Origin: an uncultured Clostridia bacterium
Lineage (GTDB): Bacteria > Bacillota > Clostridia > Oscillospirales > Acutalibacteraceae
Direction: 5' to 3'
Assembly: GCA_937876375.1 (NCBI GenBank)
Contig: CALEHY010000025.1
Location: 1 to 46,458, forward strand
DNA length: 46,458 bases
Shown here: positions 16,431 through 24,837 of the stretch, piece after piece
Numbering within the stretch: the stretch's first letter is position 1
Layout of the letters: each line of letters begins with the position of its first letter
Notes under the pieces: model-generated
The model's database searches: none
What the model was told of the DNA's origin: nothing
What the model saw: only the letters and a program-made list of their open reading frames with translations
Program-made: the position numbers and the translations under genes

Positions 16431-17175
16431 ATGATAAATGTAATATTTCGACTATTTTTCGCTTATATGCTAGAAATTCGTCAGTGAGGTTGAAATCATC
16501 CTTGCGTGGCTTTGGAACGTCGATAACAATCTCGTCACACACTGTTCCAGGCTTGCCAGTGAGGATATATATTCTGTCACTGAGCAGAATTGCCTCGTCA
16601 ATATCATGAGTGATGAAGACGGTAGACAAATTAATCTCCTGCATAATATCAAGATACCATTTGTGTATCTTTGACTTTGTGATAGTATCAAGAGCACTAA
16701 ACGGCTCATCAAGTAGTGCCACACCATTGGACGATAGGTATGTCCTGAGTAGTGCTGCACGCTGACGCATACCACCAGAGAGCATTGATGGATATTTCAT
16801 CTGTGCTCCCTCTAGACCAAAGGTCTCAAAATATGGTGATGCCTTTGCCCTAGCCTCCTTTTTGCTCATACCACCAAGTATGAGTGGTAGGCAAACATTG
16901 TCTATTACCTTACGATATGGGAACAAGAGGTCCTTTTGTAGCATATAGCTAATCTCACCAGGCTTTGCTGTAACGTCTTTACCATTTAACACTACAGAGC
17001 CACTATCCGGTGCATATATTCCTGATAGCACATTGAATAGTGTTGTCTTGCCACTACCACTGACGCCAAGCAGGCTGACTATTTCACCCTCATTAAGAGT
17101 GATGGACACGTCCTTTAGCACCTGCTTTTCGCCAAATGATTTATTTATTTTTTCAGCCTTTAATATCTCTGCCAT
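16429..17175 (-). CDS. thiZ: ABC transporter ATPase for thiamine pyrimidine precursor (ThiZ-like)
   Basis: 248 aa, NitT/TauT-type ATPase. Walker A GVSGSGKT near residues 38-45, Q-loop LQKDLLF, signature LSGGMRQRAALLR near 130, Walker B VALLDEPFSALD, switch His in FITHDIDEA. It powers uptake by the ThiX permease with the ThiY binding protein. It starts 2 bp after the thiY stop and is the last gene under the TPP riboswitch. Assignment to thiamine precursor uptake rests on that riboswitch and ThiY; by itself it could be a taurine or nitrate system. Confidence 0.9.
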   Translation of the reverse strand: MAEILKAEKINKSFGEKQVLKDVSITLNEGEIVSLLGVSGSGKTTLFNVLSGIYAPDSGSVVLNGKDVTAKPGEISYMLQKDLLFPYRKVIDNVCLPLILGGMSKKEARAKASPYFETFGLEGAQMKYPSMLSGGMRQRAALLRTYLSSNGVALLDEPFSALDTITKSKIHKWYLDIMQEINLSTVFITHDIDEAILLSDRIYILTGKPGTVCDEIVIDVPKPRKDDFNLTDEFLAYKRKIVEILHLS

Positions 17176-17177
17176 AA

Positions 17178-18188
17178 TTATGCCAAATAATCGTTAGTAA
17201 ATCCAGTGTTCTCTGGGATTGGTGATGAGCTCAAGCCCTCATCATTTAGCCAGTTGTAAAAAGCGTTCCAACGAGCTGGGTCAATATATCCCCACTTGTC
17301 AGCATCTGCTACATACTCATTTGCCATCCACTTTTGGCTAGCGATAACTAGGTCCTCTGAGCCCTGTAGTGAGCCAGTGTCATCACCATCGATGAGGATT
17401 TGTGCAGCCTCCTCTGGATTTTCGATAGCGTACTCATAGCCCTTCTTTGTTGCATCTAGGAATGCCTTTGCAGTCTCTGGGTCATTCTGTAGCAATGCAT
17501 TGTTTGCAACAAGGACTGGTGAATAATAGTCGAATGTTGGATTTAGATCCTTAAAGAAGAATGTATCAACGTCGATACCCTGAACGTCAGCATTAATAAC
17601 GCCCCAGCCATAATATACCCAAATAGCGTGTGATGGGTTCGCCTTTACATCCTCTGCCTCGTTAGTAACAGTGTTAGGGATAAGCTTTACCTTTGACCAA
17701 TCACCACCATCGTTAGTAACGATATTCTCCATCATAGCAAGCTCAATTGGTGACTCCCAAGTAAGAAACTCGTTGCCCTCTAGTCCCTTTGGGCTGTCCA
17801 TACCAGCACCCTTCTTTGATACGATAACAGATGAATTGTGCTGTAGAATAGCAGCAACAGCTGTAACGTCCATAGGTGTCTCGCTAGTGAATGCTGGTGC
17901 TAGCAAATCTTGGTAGCCAACAGCAAACTGTACCTGACCAGCAGAGCAAGCAGCGATAGCATCACCCTCTGGTGGCTGAACGATATGAACATTAAGACCA
18001 GCCTTCTCGTAATAACCATTTGCAAGAGCAACATATAGACCGGTATGATTTGTGTTTGGTGTCCAATCAAGTGACACAGTAATATCCTTTAGCTCTCCTT
18101 TGTTGCCAGCACCCTTGCTACAAGCACCAAAGCTAACAGCAAGAACTAATACTAAAGCAAGAGCAATAATCTTTGAAAATCTCTTCAT
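17178..18188 (-). CDS. thiY: ABC transporter lipoprotein binding thiamine pyrimidine precursor (ThiY-like)
   Basis: 336 aa. Lipoprotein signal MKRFSKIIALALVLVLAVS with lipobox FGAC (Cys near residue 23). The mature protein opens with TVSLDWTPNTNHTGLYVA, the hallmark of the ThiY/Thi5-like NMT1 family, which binds formylaminopyrimidine or HMP-type precursors. Further landmarks are GQVQFAVGYQD and the DYYSPVLVANN region. It sits between thiX and thiZ, below a TPP riboswitch, which supports the role. Confidence 0.92.
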   Translation of the reverse strand: MKRFSKIIALALVLVLAVSFGACSKGAGNKGELKDITVSLDWTPNTNHTGLYVALANGYYEKAGLNVHIVQPPEGDAIAACSAGQVQFAVGYQDLLAPAFTSETPMDVTAVAAILQHNSSVIVSKKGAGMDSPKGLEGNEFLTWESPIELAMMENIVTNDGGDWSKVKLIPNTVTNEAEDVKANPSHAIWVYYGWGVINADVQGIDVDTFFFKDLNPTFDYYSPVLVANNALLQNDPETAKAFLDATKKGYEYAIENPEEAAQILIDGDDTGSLQGSEDLVIASQKWMANEYVADADKWGYIDPARWNAFYNWLNDEGLSSSPIPENTGFTNDYLA

Positions 18189-18191
18189 TTT

Positions 18192-18968
18192 TTAATCCTT
18201 TGACCTTTCTTTTTTATTCCAAGGCATTGCAGCCCTTTCTAGTAGAGAAACGATGAGCATAAGCACTAAACTGATGACAGAAATGAACACGATAACAGCA
18301 AACATTCTGTCAAAGGCATATGCCTTTTTGACCCTAGTCATATACACACCAAGTCCCTCAAATCCGCCAAGCCATTCGCTAACAACAGCACCAACTACAG
18401 CATATGATGCAGAAATTCTGAGTCCAGAAAAGAACGACGCTGTGGCGTTAGGTAGCTTGACATATCTAAAAATTTGATACCTTTTTGCACCCATAGCACG
18501 CATAAGATTGATTGCATCAGGGTCAACGGATTCAAATCCGTTGAGCAGAGCTATCGCAATAGGGAAAAATGTTGTAACAACAACAAGAGTAATCTTTGGT
18601 GCCATGCCAAAGCCCATCCATAACACCAATAATGGCGCAATGGCGATAGTAGGTATAGTCTGTGTTATTACAAGCATTGGATAAATCGCCTTGTACAAAA
18701 ACGAAAATCTATCCATTAGACTGGCAATAACAAACGCTATCGCAACACCAATGCCAAGACCGTAAATAGCCTCTTGCAGAGTGACAGCAGCCTGCTTCAT
18801 CATAATAGAAAAATTATCGACGAATGCCCTAACCACGTCGAGTGGTGATGGGAGCATATATGCCGGCACAACCTCTCTATCAGAGCAGATATACCATATT
18901 AATACTATTACAGCAACAGCAATGAGTGGTGCTGTCTTATTGGTGATGCTTTGTAACCTTTTTGTCAA
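18192..18968 (-). CDS. thiX: ABC transporter permease for thiamine pyrimidine precursor (ThiX-like)
   Basis: 258 aa, about six membrane helices. The BPD permease EAA-type loop is seen as NLMRAMGAKRYQIFRYVKLP near residues 160-180. I propose a TTG start (MTKRLQSITNK) because a GAGGTG site lies 7 bases upstream; the frame is open for 11 codons more to an ATG without a good ribosome site. With the TTG start the gene overlaps the YkoF-like gene by 32 bp. It forms the membrane channel of the HMP/thiamine precursor transporter. Confidence 0.9.
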   Translation of the reverse strand: MTKRLQSITNKTAPLIAVAVIVLIWYICSDREVVPAYMLPSPLDVVRAFVDNFSIMMKQAAVTLQEAIYGLGIGVAIAFVIASLMDRFSFLYKAIYPMLVITQTIPTIAIAPLLVLWMGFGMAPKITLVVVTTFFPIAIALLNGFESVDPDAINLMRAMGAKRYQIFRYVKLPNATASFFSGLRISASYAVVGAVVSEWLGGFEGLGVYMTRVKKAYAFDRMFAVIVFISVISLVLMLIVSLLERAAMPWNKKERSKD

Positions 18969-19239
18969 TGGTAAGCACCTCACCCTCAGGATTGTAAACA
19001 ACCTTTATGTAAGCACTGACGCTTGGAGCACCAGCCTTGACAGCAATTCTTTGACAGTTTGTCACTATCTCCATAAGCTCGTCATAACTTTCGCCCTCAA
19101 TAGTGGTCTCGAACGGACCAACATAGCAATTTAGACCAGTGGACTTGATATAAGCGATGACCTCATCAACGATACGGATAAGCTCGTCCTCGTCACCATG
19201 AACCTCTGGCAAAACTTGAATTGCAACACTTGCTTTCAT
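18937..19239 (-). CDS. YkoF/MTH1187-family thiamine-binding domain protein
   Basis: 100 aa, one ferredoxin-like domain of the MTH1187/YkoF family (thiamine/HMP-binding in YkoF). MKASVAIQVLPEV leads, then IIRIVDEVIAYIKSTGL-like helix and strand CYVGPFETTIEG, with the conserved GPFETT pattern. AAGGAGGAT lies 5 bases before the ATG chosen. It is the first gene after the TPP riboswitch, followed by thiXYZ; Bacillus subtilis ykoFEDC has the same pairing of a YkoF protein with a transporter. Likely a cytosolic substrate-binding helper (inference). Confidence 0.9.
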   Translation of the reverse strand: MKASVAIQVLPEVHGDEDELIRIVDEVIAYIKSTGLNCYVGPFETTIEGESYDELMEIVTNCQRIAVKAGAPSVSAYIKVVYNPEGEVLTIDKKVTKHHQ

Positions 19240-19273
19240 AACATATCCTCCTTGAAAAAATTCAAAATAAGCC

Positions 19274-19305
19274 AAAAGAAAAAAGCCACCAACAAAATTG
19301 GGGCT
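19274..19305 (-). terminator. Riboswitch expression-platform terminator
   Basis: Minus strand: AGCCCCAA, TTTTG loop, TTGGTGGCT (one bulge) then TTTTTTCTTTT, placed between the TPP aptamer and the first gene. Its 5' arm lies about 20 bases after the aptamer, so TPP binding probably favours termination. Confidence 0.75.
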
Positions 19306-19324
19306 AAACATTCTAATCTTATAT

Positions 19325-19395
19325 CGTCTTCCTACACTCGCATTACCGAACAGGTTAGAAGGGTATAATCTCAGCCATATGGCACCCCTGACTTA
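19325..19395 (-). promoter_or_regulatory. TPP riboswitch (THI element)
   Basis: The THI-box consensus can be read on the minus strand in order: GGGGTGCC, CTGAGA, ACCCTT, AACCTG, GTAATGC, and AGGAAG. It controls the ykoF-like/thiXYZ operon in response to thiamine pyrophosphate. It is followed by a terminator hairpin and preceded by a consensus promoter. Confidence 0.97.
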
Positions 19396-19408
19396 TTAAG
19401 TTGACACT

Positions 19409-19437
19409 ATTGTACTACCAAATAAATATTTTGTCAA
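19409..19437 (-). promoter_or_regulatory. Promoter of the TPP riboswitch operon
   Basis: Minus strand TTGACA, 17 bases, TACAAT, about 14 bp before the first conserved aptamer bases. The -35 box directly abuts the T-tract of the terminator of the preceding gene. Confidence 0.88.
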
Positions 19438-19468
19438 CAAAAAACACCCTAGGGGTTCCCCTAGGGTG
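19438..19468 (-). terminator. Terminator of the surface-protein operon
   Basis: CACCCTAGGGG, 2-base loop (AA), CCCCTAGGGTG: a perfect 11-bp stem followed on the minus strand by TTTTTTG. It lies 15 bp after the stop of the 56-codon gene. Confidence 0.92.
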
Positions 19469-19482
19469 CGTGTAATTAATGA

Positions 19483-19653
19483 TTATACACCAAATGGATT
19501 ATCACCAAGATCACCATAAGTGTCCTTGCTATCATTGTATCCAGGTGCTGATGGAACGTCTGTATCGTCCAAACCAAATCCTATAGAAATTGTAAGGATT
19601 TCTGGAGTTGCAAAACGTACAACCTTAATCATTGGCTCTTCAAATTTTGTCAT
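19483..19653 (-). CDS. Small acidic hypothetical protein (56 aa) downstream of surface protein
   Basis: A 56-codon frame, MTKFEEPMIKVVRFATPEI... ending DLGDNPFGV, with a strong AGGAGG site 7 bases before its ATG, 17 bp after the stop of the large surface gene, and a perfect terminator right behind. The pattern of a short N-terminal (K/F)(E)EP(x)(I/L)(K/E)V(V)xF segment and an acidic Gly/Ser/Pro/Asp-rich tail occurs in many small clostridial genes of unknown function, some thought to be peptide precursors; that likeness is from memory. No Cys and no signal peptide. Function unknown. Confidence 0.75.
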   Translation of the reverse strand: MTKFEEPMIKVVRFATPEILTISIGFGLDDTDVPSAPGYNDSKDTYGDLGDNPFGV

Positions 19654-19670
19654 TTCCGTGTCCTCCTTAC

Positions 19671-22409
19671 TTATAGGATAATTGTAACAGCGCTAGACTC
19701 AACAGTCTTAACATTGCCATCAAGTGAATATGTGATATAAGCTCTTGTATCAACAGAAGCTAGAGCACCAAAGTTACCTCTTAGCTCAACAGTGAACTCG
19801 TTCTTATCTGTCTGCTTTGTTGACTTTAGCTTAACATCTCTACCATTTGCTGTGTAGATAACACCACACTCGATTAGGCTAGCACCAGCTGGTAGATAAT
19901 ACTGTGCATTTGTACCAAGAGTACTGTTTGCATAATATGTACCTGTTACACCGATAGTAGCTGCTGTCTCCTGAACGAGAACAACATATACCTGGCTAGT
20001 CATTGGGCAGTGGAATGTTGTGCTATTTAGATATGTGATAATATCTGCACCCTCTGCATCTCTAGCAAGAGCAAGCTTGCCAGGTGCGCTTGTTGTAACC
20101 TTAACAAGTGAATCGTACTGAACATTAACACCCTTCTTGCCGTTTACAAGAACGCCATCACCAGCATTAACCTGGCACATTTTCTCTGGAGTTACTGTGT
20201 ATGTAGCAACGAATGTTCTCTCATCAATCATATCCCAACGAGCGAATGTGTAGAATGGAACAGCTGGAGCCTCTGGCATAGCAAGAGTACCTAGATCATC
20301 AGTATATGCATAACCGATACCAACAACAGCACCAGCCTTTGATAGGAATGTATACTTACGAAGAAGTCTACCCTCCTCAACATTAGCCTCTGTTAGTCTC
20401 TCCTGAACATAAGCGATAATCTCTGTATCAGCATTGATAACGATAGAGATAACAGAATCATTTGTTGGGATAACAGTTGTCTTGCCATCCTTCTCAACAG
20501 TCCACTTTAGAACGTTGTAGCCATCATACTCTGCAGGAAGCCCAACATAAACCTCTGTACCATAAGCATATGTAGTGTCAAGAAGAGTTTCTATACCATC
20601 AACATATGCAACTACATTAAAGCTCTTTGTCTCAAGAGCATTTACAGCTGTCTGAATATCAGCTGCAGCAGCATCAACCTCTGCCTGTGAAGTGAAATCA
20701 GCCTTGTCATAAGAAGCTACAAGAGCCTTAAGAGCAGTGATACCAGCCTCTTCATAAGCAATCTCGTTTACAGCGTTTGCTGTAACAACAGCAGCATCGA
20801 ATGCTGTGTAATCAAGAGAAAGCTGAACTGTGAATGTACCATCAGCATTCTCAACAGCCTTGAAATCTTCAGCAAGCTTTACATCACTAAGCTTTGAAAT
20901 ATCAGCAGAGAATGTACCACCATTTACTTCATAATCAGCCTGACCAGCATAAGAAGGACGAACCTTAATTAGAGAATCCTTTGTTGCTGCATCAGCACCA
21001 ACGAAATTACCATCGTTAATAGTAATTGTAGTGCCAATCGCATCATTATAAACTACTGGATTAGCCTTGCCAGCTGTATTTGTATATGCATAGTAATTAC
21101 CACCATTGATAGTTACATCAGCAACCTTAGTTACCCATACAGCTGATGCTACTGAAGTATTAGCTGTTGAAGAATTCTTACCAGCATAAACATTACCAGG
21201 ACCATTAATTGTTACCTTTGCATTAGTACCATTAATCTTAATAGCACTACCAGAACCACTCTCTTTTACTGAATAGCCATTTAGGTTAAGTGTAATTTCC
21301 TTATCTGTTTTATCAGTTGATGCTGGAAGAACAAAGCTTGGAGAATCAGCAATAAGTGTGTACTCACCCTCATAATTGTTCTGTGCCAAAGCGATTGACA
21401 TAGATGGATACTGATTGCCATTGCACTCTACAGTTGGAGTAGCAGTTGTCATAACATACTTGCCAGCTGTTGTTTGATAATACCAATAATTTTCAGCAAC
21501 AATGAAATCCTCATTTGGCTTTGTAGCAAATGTACCAGCGCTAATTGCTGTTGTACCAACATAACCAGGATAATACTCTAGTACAACAATTTCGCCATTG
21601 TATACACCACCAGTAATAGTTGTCTGACCAATACTTGTATCATCCTTAGCCTTAATTGTACGGATACGGTTGTTAAATGTACCACCAGAAATGTTTGCAA
21701 TATTCCAGTTCTGTACATTATCGCTGTTATTACCATGTGTGAATGTACCACCAGAGATATTTAGAATACCCTTTGCATCATTCTTTACAGTAATACCCTT
21801 TGTTGATGTGTATGTACCCTTCTTGATTGTAAGGTTAACAGTATCAACAGCTTCATCATTGTTATACCATCCATTTGCAACAAGTGCAGATGTATCGTTT
21901 GCATTACCGTTTGTAACAGTTGCATTTTCAATAATCATTGTACCCTGGTTCTTAATTACATAACCAGTTGTGCCATCAGCTCTACTAATCTTTGGTGCAT
22001 AAGAAGATGTACCAAGTGTAATCTTACCACCAAACTCGTTAGAAATAGCTTCCTTGCCACTTACTGTTGTAACAACGCTACCAGTATCATTCATTACTAG
22101 AATAGCACCACTTTGAACTGTGATTGCACTACTGCTAACGCCTGTGATTGTCTTGCCATTTGTCTTTAGAGTAATTGTCTTGCCATTTGTGTTTGGAATA
22201 ACAATATCCTCTGTTGTGTTTGCAAGAAGCTTTACAGTTTTTGAAACACCTGACTCAACAGCAGCGTCAATAGCTTCCTGTAGAGTTGCATACTTTGGAG
22301 ATGTTGATGTTGTACCAACAGACGCAATCTCATCAGCAGCAAAAACTGTCATTGGCATTACAGAAAGCACCATGAGAACTGAAAGAAGAATTGAAATAAT
22401 CTTTTTCAT
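19671..22409 (-). CDS. Large secreted surface protein with beta-helix repeats and FIVAR domain
   Basis: 912 aa with a signal peptide (MKKIISILLSVLMVLSVMP, cleavage near VFAA). Residues ~35-530 show irregular repeats rich in Thr/Asn/Gly (NISGGTF, TINGGNYY, TINDGNF, EVNGGTF), typical of a right-handed parallel beta-helix. Residues ~535-600 are a FIVAR-like three-helix module (FTSQAEVDAAAADIQTAVNAL). The remainder is beta-rich (InlB/Flg_new-like WTVEKDGKT and a C-terminal domain). No sortase motif or anchor helix is seen, so it may be non-covalently attached or secreted. I start at MKKII; an ATG seven codons earlier is also open and AAAGGA lies between them. Adhesin or glycan-interacting roles are possible; none can be proven. 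Confidence 0.85.
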   Translation of the reverse strand: MKKIISILLSVLMVLSVMPMTVFAADEIASVGTTSTSPKYATLQEAIDAAVESGVSKTVKLLANTTEDIVIPNTNGKTITLKTNGKTITGVSSSAITVQSGAILVMNDTGSVVTTVSGKEAISNEFGGKITLGTSSYAPKISRADGTTGYVIKNQGTMIIENATVTNGNANDTSALVANGWYNNDEAVDTVNLTIKKGTYTSTKGITVKNDAKGILNISGGTFTHGNNSDNVQNWNIANISGGTFNNRIRTIKAKDDTSIGQTTITGGVYNGEIVVLEYYPGYVGTTAISAGTFATKPNEDFIVAENYWYYQTTAGKYVMTTATPTVECNGNQYPSMSIALAQNNYEGEYTLIADSPSFVLPASTDKTDKEITLNLNGYSVKESGSGSAIKINGTNAKVTINGPGNVYAGKNSSTANTSVASAVWVTKVADVTINGGNYYAYTNTAGKANPVVYNDAIGTTITINDGNFVGADAATKDSLIKVRPSYAGQADYEVNGGTFSADISKLSDVKLAEDFKAVENADGTFTVQLSLDYTAFDAAVVTANAVNEIAYEEAGITALKALVASYDKADFTSQAEVDAAAADIQTAVNALETKSFNVVAYVDGIETLLDTTYAYGTEVYVGLPAEYDGYNVLKWTVEKDGKTTVIPTNDSVISIVINADTEIIAYVQERLTEANVEEGRLLRKYTFLSKAGAVVGIGYAYTDDLGTLAMPEAPAVPFYTFARWDMIDERTFVATYTVTPEKMCQVNAGDGVLVNGKKGVNVQYDSLVKVTTSAPGKLALARDAEGADIITYLNSTTFHCPMTSQVYVVLVQETAATIGVTGTYYANSTLGTNAQYYLPAGASLIECGVIYTANGRDVKLKSTKQTDKNEFTVELRGNFGALASVDTRAYITYSLDGNVKTVESSAVTIIL

Positions 22410-22486
22410 AGTTTTATCTATTCCTTTCATAGTCTTTTCAAAATTGTTTGTTTTCGATAAACCGGTTAAAATGAAATACAGCCTTT

Positions 22487-22559
22487 GTTATATGGCAATA
22501 TGCTGACCATAATTGCGCTCAATCCCCTCATATTGAGCAAATCCATATGTCGATATAAC
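22487..22559 (-). promoter_or_regulatory. Structured leader RNA candidate, three-way junction
   Basis: In the ~170-base leader of the surface-protein gene. Three stems can be drawn on the minus strand: P1 GTTATAT (22553-22559) with ATATAAC (22487-22493); P2 GCTCAAT (22532-22538) with ATTGAGC (22517-22523), 8-base loop; P3 GCAATTATG (22508-22516) with CATATTGC (22495-22502), one bulge. P2 and P3 adjoin without a linker. A competing pairing ATATGG/CCATAT could replace P1. It fits none of the riboswitch classes I can recall. Confidence 0.45.
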
Positions 22560-22584
22560 GCCAATATTCCATCCTAGCATTTTC

Positions 22585-22614
22585 ATATTACACTATTAAT
22601 AATTAGAAAGTCAA
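22585..22614 (-). promoter_or_regulatory. Promoter of the surface-protein operon
   Basis: Minus strand TTGACT, 18 bases, TAATAT. It predicts an untranslated leader of about 170 bases. The 352-bp gap between the divergent genes holds this promoter, the leader RNA and the promoter at 22696. Confidence 0.7.
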
Positions 22615-22695
22615 TATAATATTAATAAAGTATTAAGAAAAAAGACACTAATCCAAAAAATGATTTTACACTAAAAGTAAAAAGTAAAAAATCGA

Positions 22696-22724
22696 TTGAA
22701 ATATCGACATATATCGCATATAAT
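22696..22724 (+). promoter_or_regulatory. Promoter of dat-alr
   Basis: TTGAAA, 17 bases, TATAAT, 37 bp before the aminotransferase start codon. Confidence 0.8.
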
Positions 22725-22761
22725 GTAATGGTAAATATACTGATTCTATCAAGGTGATTTG

Positions 22762-23616
22762 ATGAAAAATTTAGGATACTACAACGGCAAATATGACGAG
22801 ATAGAGAATATGTCCATCCCTATGCTAGACCGTGTGTGCTGGTATGGTGATGGCATCTACGATGCCACATACAGCCATAATCATATTATATTCGATTTGG
22901 ACAGTCATTTGGACAGATTTTACAACAGTGCAAGACTGCTAGATATTGATATGCCTATAGAAAGGCACGCACTTGATGAGCTACTACGAGAGCTCGTGCT
23001 AAAGGTTGATGATGGCGACCAGTTCGTGTATATGCAGGTCACTCGTGGCTCTGGTCTACGAGAGCACGACTACTCATGCGAGGACAGTCAGTCAAAAGCT
23101 AATCTATGGATTACGCTAACACCATCACCAGTATCCGACACATACAAGGCTATTGACGTCATCACATATGAGGACAAACGGTTTTACTACTGTAACTGCA
23201 AGACTCTAAATCTAATACCAAACTGTCTTGCTGCTACAAAATCGCACAGAACTGGCTGTTCGGAGGCTATATTCGTTCGTGATGGAATAGTGACAGAATG
23301 TGCACATTCTAATGTATCGATATTCAAGGACAACACAGTTATCACCCATCAGCTAGACGACAAGGTGCTACCTGGAACAGCTAGAAAAAGACTACTAGCA
23401 TTCGCAAGGGATTTGGGTTATAATGTTGAGGAGAGGGACTACACCCTAGACGAGCTGATGAATGCAGACGAGGTAGTAATTCATTCTACTGGTAGCTTTT
23501 GCATACCAGTAAAGAGTGTTGATGGTGTGGCTGTTGGTGGCAAAGCACCAAAAATGCTAAAGGATATCCAAGACGCACTTGTTGCTGATTTTAACAAGCA
23601 GTGCAGTGCTGACTAA
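22762..23616 (+). CDS. dat: D-amino acid aminotransferase (class IV)
   Basis: 284 aa. Class IV PLP aminotransferase; the PLP-binding Lys is in CNCKTLNLIPN near residue 146, as in Bacillus D-alanine transaminase. Other family signs are the early WYGDGIYDATYSHNH, the EAIFVRDGIVTECAHSNV segment with the PLP-contacting Glu, and LPGTARKRLL. It interconverts D-alanine and D-glutamate for peptidoglycan; a branched-chain or aminodeoxychorismate lyase role is less likely given its neighbour alr, 18 bp downstream. AAGGTGAT precedes the ATG; the frame also has a TTG one codon earlier. Confidence 0.9.
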   Translation: MKNLGYYNGKYDEIENMSIPMLDRVCWYGDGIYDATYSHNHIIFDLDSHLDRFYNSARLLDIDMPIERHALDELLRELVLKVDDGDQFVYMQVTRGSGLREHDYSCEDSQSKANLWITLTPSPVSDTYKAIDVITYEDKRFYYCNCKTLNLIPNCLAATKSHRTGCSEAIFVRDGIVTECAHSNVSIFKDNTVITHQLDDKVLPGTARKRLLAFARDLGYNVEERDYTLDELMNADEVVIHSTGSFCIPVKSVDGVAVGGKAPKMLKDIQDALVADFNKQCSAD

Positions 23617-23634
23617 CAATATGGAGAGATATAG

Positions 23635-24786
23635 ATGAAATTTAGAACAGAGGCGTCAATCGACCTTGACGCTATCGAGTATAACTACAACCAAATCAGA
23701 GCCAAGGTGCCACAGAGCACAAAGCTACTTGCTGTAATCAAGGCTGATGCATATGGTAATGGTGCTGTACAGGTCAGCAAATTTCTTGATGACAAGTGCG
23801 ATTTTTTCGGTGTGGCATGTGTTGATGAGGCTGTTGAGATTATTCAAGCTGGTATCAAATCACCAGTACTGATTTTGGGCAGAGTTTTTGTAGAGGATTA
23901 CCCTATCATCGTAAAATATGGTATTCGTATCCCTATTTTCAACCTATATGACGCAAAAAAATTGAGTGAAGAGGCTGAAAAGCAAGGCAAAGTTATGCCA
24001 TTTCATTTTTGCCTAGACACTGGCATGAGCCGTATTGGATTTCAAGCAACTGACGAGAGTGTCGAGCTTTGTGAGGAGATTTGCAAGCTACCAAATATCA
24101 AGGCAGAAGGTATATTCTCCCACTTTGCGACAGCTGACGAGGCTGATTTGACCAAGGCAAAGGCACAGCAAGAAAAATTCAAGAATTTCGTATCTGCACT
24201 AGAGGACAAGAGTATCAATATCCCAATAAAGCATATGAACAACAGTGCTGGAATAATGAATTTTGACGACACATTTGATATGTGCAGGATGGGTATCATC
24301 CTATACGGAATGTACCCATCTGACGAGGTCGACAAGAATCTACTATCCATAAAGCCAGTGCTCAGCTGGAAGACCAGAATCAGCTATATCAAACAGCTAG
24401 AGGCTGACAGAGAAATATCATACGGTGGCATTTACAAGACCAAAACAGAGAGAACGATTGCGACAGTGCCAGTTGGATACGCTGACGGATATCCAAGATG
24501 CCTGTCTAACAGAGGCAGAGTGCTAGTCGGTGGTCAATATGCACCAATCGTTGGCAGAGTATGTATGGACCAGATGATGATTGATATCACCGATATTGAG
24601 GGTGTCAAGGTTGCTGATGAGGTAATATTAATCGGCAAACAGGGTGACAACGAGCTCAGTATGGAGGAGGTATCGGCACAAGCATATTCCTTCAACTACG
24701 AGCTGACCTGTCGTTTCGCTAGAAGAATACCAAGAGTGTACTACAAAAATGGCGAAATAATCGATGAGGTAAACTATTTATACTAA
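23635..24786 (+). CDS. alr: Alanine racemase
   Basis: 383 aa, usual length. PLP enzyme converting L- to D-alanine for the cell wall. PLP Lys is in AVIKADAYGNGA near residue 37; the second catalytic base Tyr is in SYGGIYKTK near residue 265; GYADGYPR and the VGRVCMDQMM region complete the C-terminal domain. GGAGAG precedes the ATG. Cotranscribed with dat, so the pair supplies D-Ala and D-Glu. Confidence 0.97.
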   Translation: MKFRTEASIDLDAIEYNYNQIRAKVPQSTKLLAVIKADAYGNGAVQVSKFLDDKCDFFGVACVDEAVEIIQAGIKSPVLILGRVFVEDYPIIVKYGIRIPIFNLYDAKKLSEEAEKQGKVMPFHFCLDTGMSRIGFQATDESVELCEEICKLPNIKAEGIFSHFATADEADLTKAKAQQEKFKNFVSALEDKSINIPIKHMNNSAGIMNFDDTFDMCRMGIILYGMYPSDEVDKNLLSIKPVLSWKTRISYIKQLEADREISYGGIYKTKTERTIATVPVGYADGYPRCLSNRGRVLVGGQYAPIVGRVCMDQMMIDITDIEGVKVADEVILIGKQGDNELSMEEVSAQAYSFNYELTCRFARRIPRVYYKNGEIIDEVNYLY

Positions 24787-24790
24787 AATT

Positions 24791-24830
24791 AAAGAGGACT
24801 AACGATTAAAAACCGTTAGTCCTCTTTTTT
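24791..24830. terminator. Bidirectional terminator between alr and the alpha-galactosidase gene
   Basis: AAAGAGGACTAACG, 8-base loop, CGTTAGTCCTCTTT followed by TTT. A-rich before and T-rich after, so it can work in both directions for the convergent genes. Confidence 0.9.
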
Positions 24831-24837
24831 ATGTTAA

